DNA of 64,000 nt from Hibiscus mutabilis (Eukaryota > Streptophyta > Magnoliopsida > Malvales > Malvaceae). Each line of letters starts with the position of its first letter. Position 1 is the first letter of the stretch. The stretch lies in contig CM033715.1 in NCBI GenBank assembly GCA_019671005.1, forward strand, positions 682,001-746,000, given 5' to 3'. Shown here piece after piece: positions 62,401 through 64,000 of the stretch. The notes under the pieces were generated by a model, which was not told where the DNA came from, made no database searches, and saw only the letters and a program-made list of their open reading frames with translations. Position numbers and translations under genes: made by a program.

Positions 62401-63235
62401 TTTTAACTTGAAAACTACATATGCCATAATCTTCATGGAAACCTCTTTGCTTATTTGAATATATAACTTAATTACATTGCATCTGATATAAATGGGAAAC
62501 CCCAAATCTGAGTTATGATGATTTATTTTTTCGATAATTTGAATTCGAACAATGTTATCTCCAGAAATAAAAATAATATACGAGTAGCTTAAAAAATAAA
62601 CTGATTTGCCATGTGATAAGATAAAGGGATTCATTTTTGAAAGATAAAAAGCTTCGAATAAAGGGTTGCCACCTTTTGGATTATTGATAAGATTGATAAT
62701 CACACATTTCAATGGTCACCAATCCATTGTTTTTTTTTCGTTCTTATTTTGGTCATAAAATTATTATTTTTTATGAGTTTTTAATTGCAGGTGACCAGAA
62801 TAGGAAAAATAACGTAACATTAGTAATAATTTTACCAAAAATAATAGTTTAATGACCAAAATAAAAAAGTAAAAATAGTTTAGTGACCACTAATATTGTT
62901 TACCCTATTTTTTAACCTGAAAACTACATATGCCTTAATCTCTAAAACATGGTCATAGAAACCTCTTTGCTTATTTCAATTTCAACTTCATTACATTGCA
63001 TCTGATATAAATGGGAACCCCAAATTTAAGTTATGATGATTTATTTTTCTCGATAATTTGAATTCGAATAACATTATCTATAGAAATGAAAAAAAAACAT
63101 GAATAGCTTAAAAAAAACAAACTGATTTACTTTGTGATAAGATAAAGAGATTTATTTCTGAAAGTTGAAAAGCTTCAAATAAAGAGTTGCCACCTCTTGA
63201 ATTATTGATAAGATTGATAATCACACATCTCAATG
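62211..63235. repeat. Tandem duplication, ~510-bp unit
   Basis: Unit 1 is about 62211-62713 and unit 2 about 62714-63235. Landmarks GGTCACTAAT/GGTCACCAAT, AACTACATATGCC, CATTGCATCTGATATAAATG, AGTTGCCACC-type words and GATAATCACACAT repeat in order. Substitutions and small indels separate the copies. The unit includes part of the adjoining fold-back element. Confidence 0.88.
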
Positions 63236-63649
63236 GTAATTAGTTATTCATTATATATTGAATGTGTCATTTTCCCAATATTAGAATCCCAAGACCAAAG
63301 TAAGCTAAAGACAAAATCCTTTCCAAATTTAGTCATTTTATGGTCCAACCATGAAATCTCTAATTAAATTTTTAAGGAAAAGACAAGCACAATCCACCGG
63401 CAAGTTTGTTAAAAAGTGATATGCTTAAATCCCATATCTCCCTAATTGCACTTTTAGGATACACTGAATTTTAGGATGCTTTCACTTTAGTTATTAGAAT
63501 CGAAAAACATTTATTAAATATTCTTATAAAATTATTTGGGTAAAAAAAATGTGTTTGGTTGAAACGAATTATTTTAAAAAATTATAATTTAAATGTTCAA
63601 TTAAATTTTACTATAAACATGTCATTGCGCCGTTAAAATAGAAAGATAA
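63236..63649. other. AT-rich intergenic sequence
   Basis: No gene or repeat boundary recognised. Confidence 0.4.
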
Positions 63650-64000
63650 CCCAACATACTAACAATTTTAGTCAATGAAATTTATATCTTTTTATCAATT
63701 TGATTTAAATTCAAAATAATTCAATAAATTTAACTCCATTCATATTTAAAAATTTTAACATTGTGCCCTTCTGAGTTCTGACACACTCTTCGATCACTTG
63801 TCATACTTCATGCTAGTGTCCATCAACTCGAAAACTGACAAATAGGATAATTCGACAAACACAATCACTTCACTATTGAACTAACAAGCTAATGAAATAT
63901 ACTCACTATGACGTTAATATTGCTTACTAATAGATACAATCATTTCACTATTAAAATTTTTAAATATGAAGGATTAAATTTATTGAACTATTTTGAATTA
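63650..64000. mobile_element. Second copy of the TIR element found at 45469-46342, cut by the window edge
   Basis: Shares with the interior of the 45-46 kb element, in order: CATATTTAAAAATT, a CCATCA-CTC-A phrase, CGACAAACACAATCACTTCA, ACTAATAGA(T/C)ACAAT and a final ATTGAACTATTTT. Strand and full extent are unknown because the window ends. Confidence 0.6.

Noticed and set aside
1..64000. tRNA, rRNA, CRISPR arrays or prokaryotic operons
   Set aside because: No cloverleaf-like box A/box B pair, rRNA core or regular spacer array was seen; gene structure is plainly that of a plant nucleus.

Overview
The window is nuclear DNA from a flowering plant, a eudicot. It is AT-rich. The genes are split by GT-AG introns, they encode plant-specific families (LOB-domain, DUF3511, RTE1/RTH, NIPA9, Raf-like kinase), and they sit in a background of LTR-retrotransposon sequence, small inverted-repeat elements and microsatellites. 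The repeat flavour suggests Malvaceae (cotton-like), but that is only an impression. No rRNA, tRNA, CRISPR or organellar sequence was seen.

Layout. 0.5-11.7 kb: two tandem class-3 (OBL-type) lipase genes on the + strand, separated by retrotransposon LTR-like and MITE sequence. Both look damaged, in different places. Copy 1 (619-3438) has two single-base frameshifts in exon 1 and an unusual intron made of repeat units that copy the splice junction. Copy 2 (9888-11558) has a clean exon 1 but a nonsense codon that removes the catalytic histidine. 14.5-16.2 kb: an unidentified ORF fragment and a LOB-domain transcription factor, both minus strand. 20.5-23.8 kb: a complete seven-exon mitochondrial FTSH4-type AAA protease, minus strand. 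26.7-30.6 kb: a complete nine-exon NIPA9-type putative magnesium transporter, minus strand. 34.7-41.8 kb: an Athila/Tat-like Ty3-gypsy retrotransposon with both LTRs, a tRNA-Asp primer site and a perfect 5-bp target duplication, but with RT, RNase H and most of integrase deleted. 43.0-44.6 kb: a DUF3511 gene with a frameshift and a broken two-exon small membrane protein gene, both minus strand. 46.6-53.0 kb: a complete 13-exon Raf-like MAP3K of the EDR1/MKD1 group. 57.8-58.6 kb: a two-exon RTE1/RTE1-HOMOLOG gene. The rest is AT-rich intergenic DNA with tandem duplications and fold-back elements, one of them directly upstream of the kinase gene.

The genes do not form one pathway. The intact ones are conserved single-function plant genes: mitochondrial proteolysis, Mg2+ transport, MAPK signalling and ethylene-receptor modulation. 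The most unusual signals are the lipase intron whose ends duplicate the flanking exon ends (a candidate intron birth or recursive-splice site), the complementary decay of the two lipases, and the deletion-derived retroelement whose stops and terminal changes mostly look like cytosine-deamination transitions.
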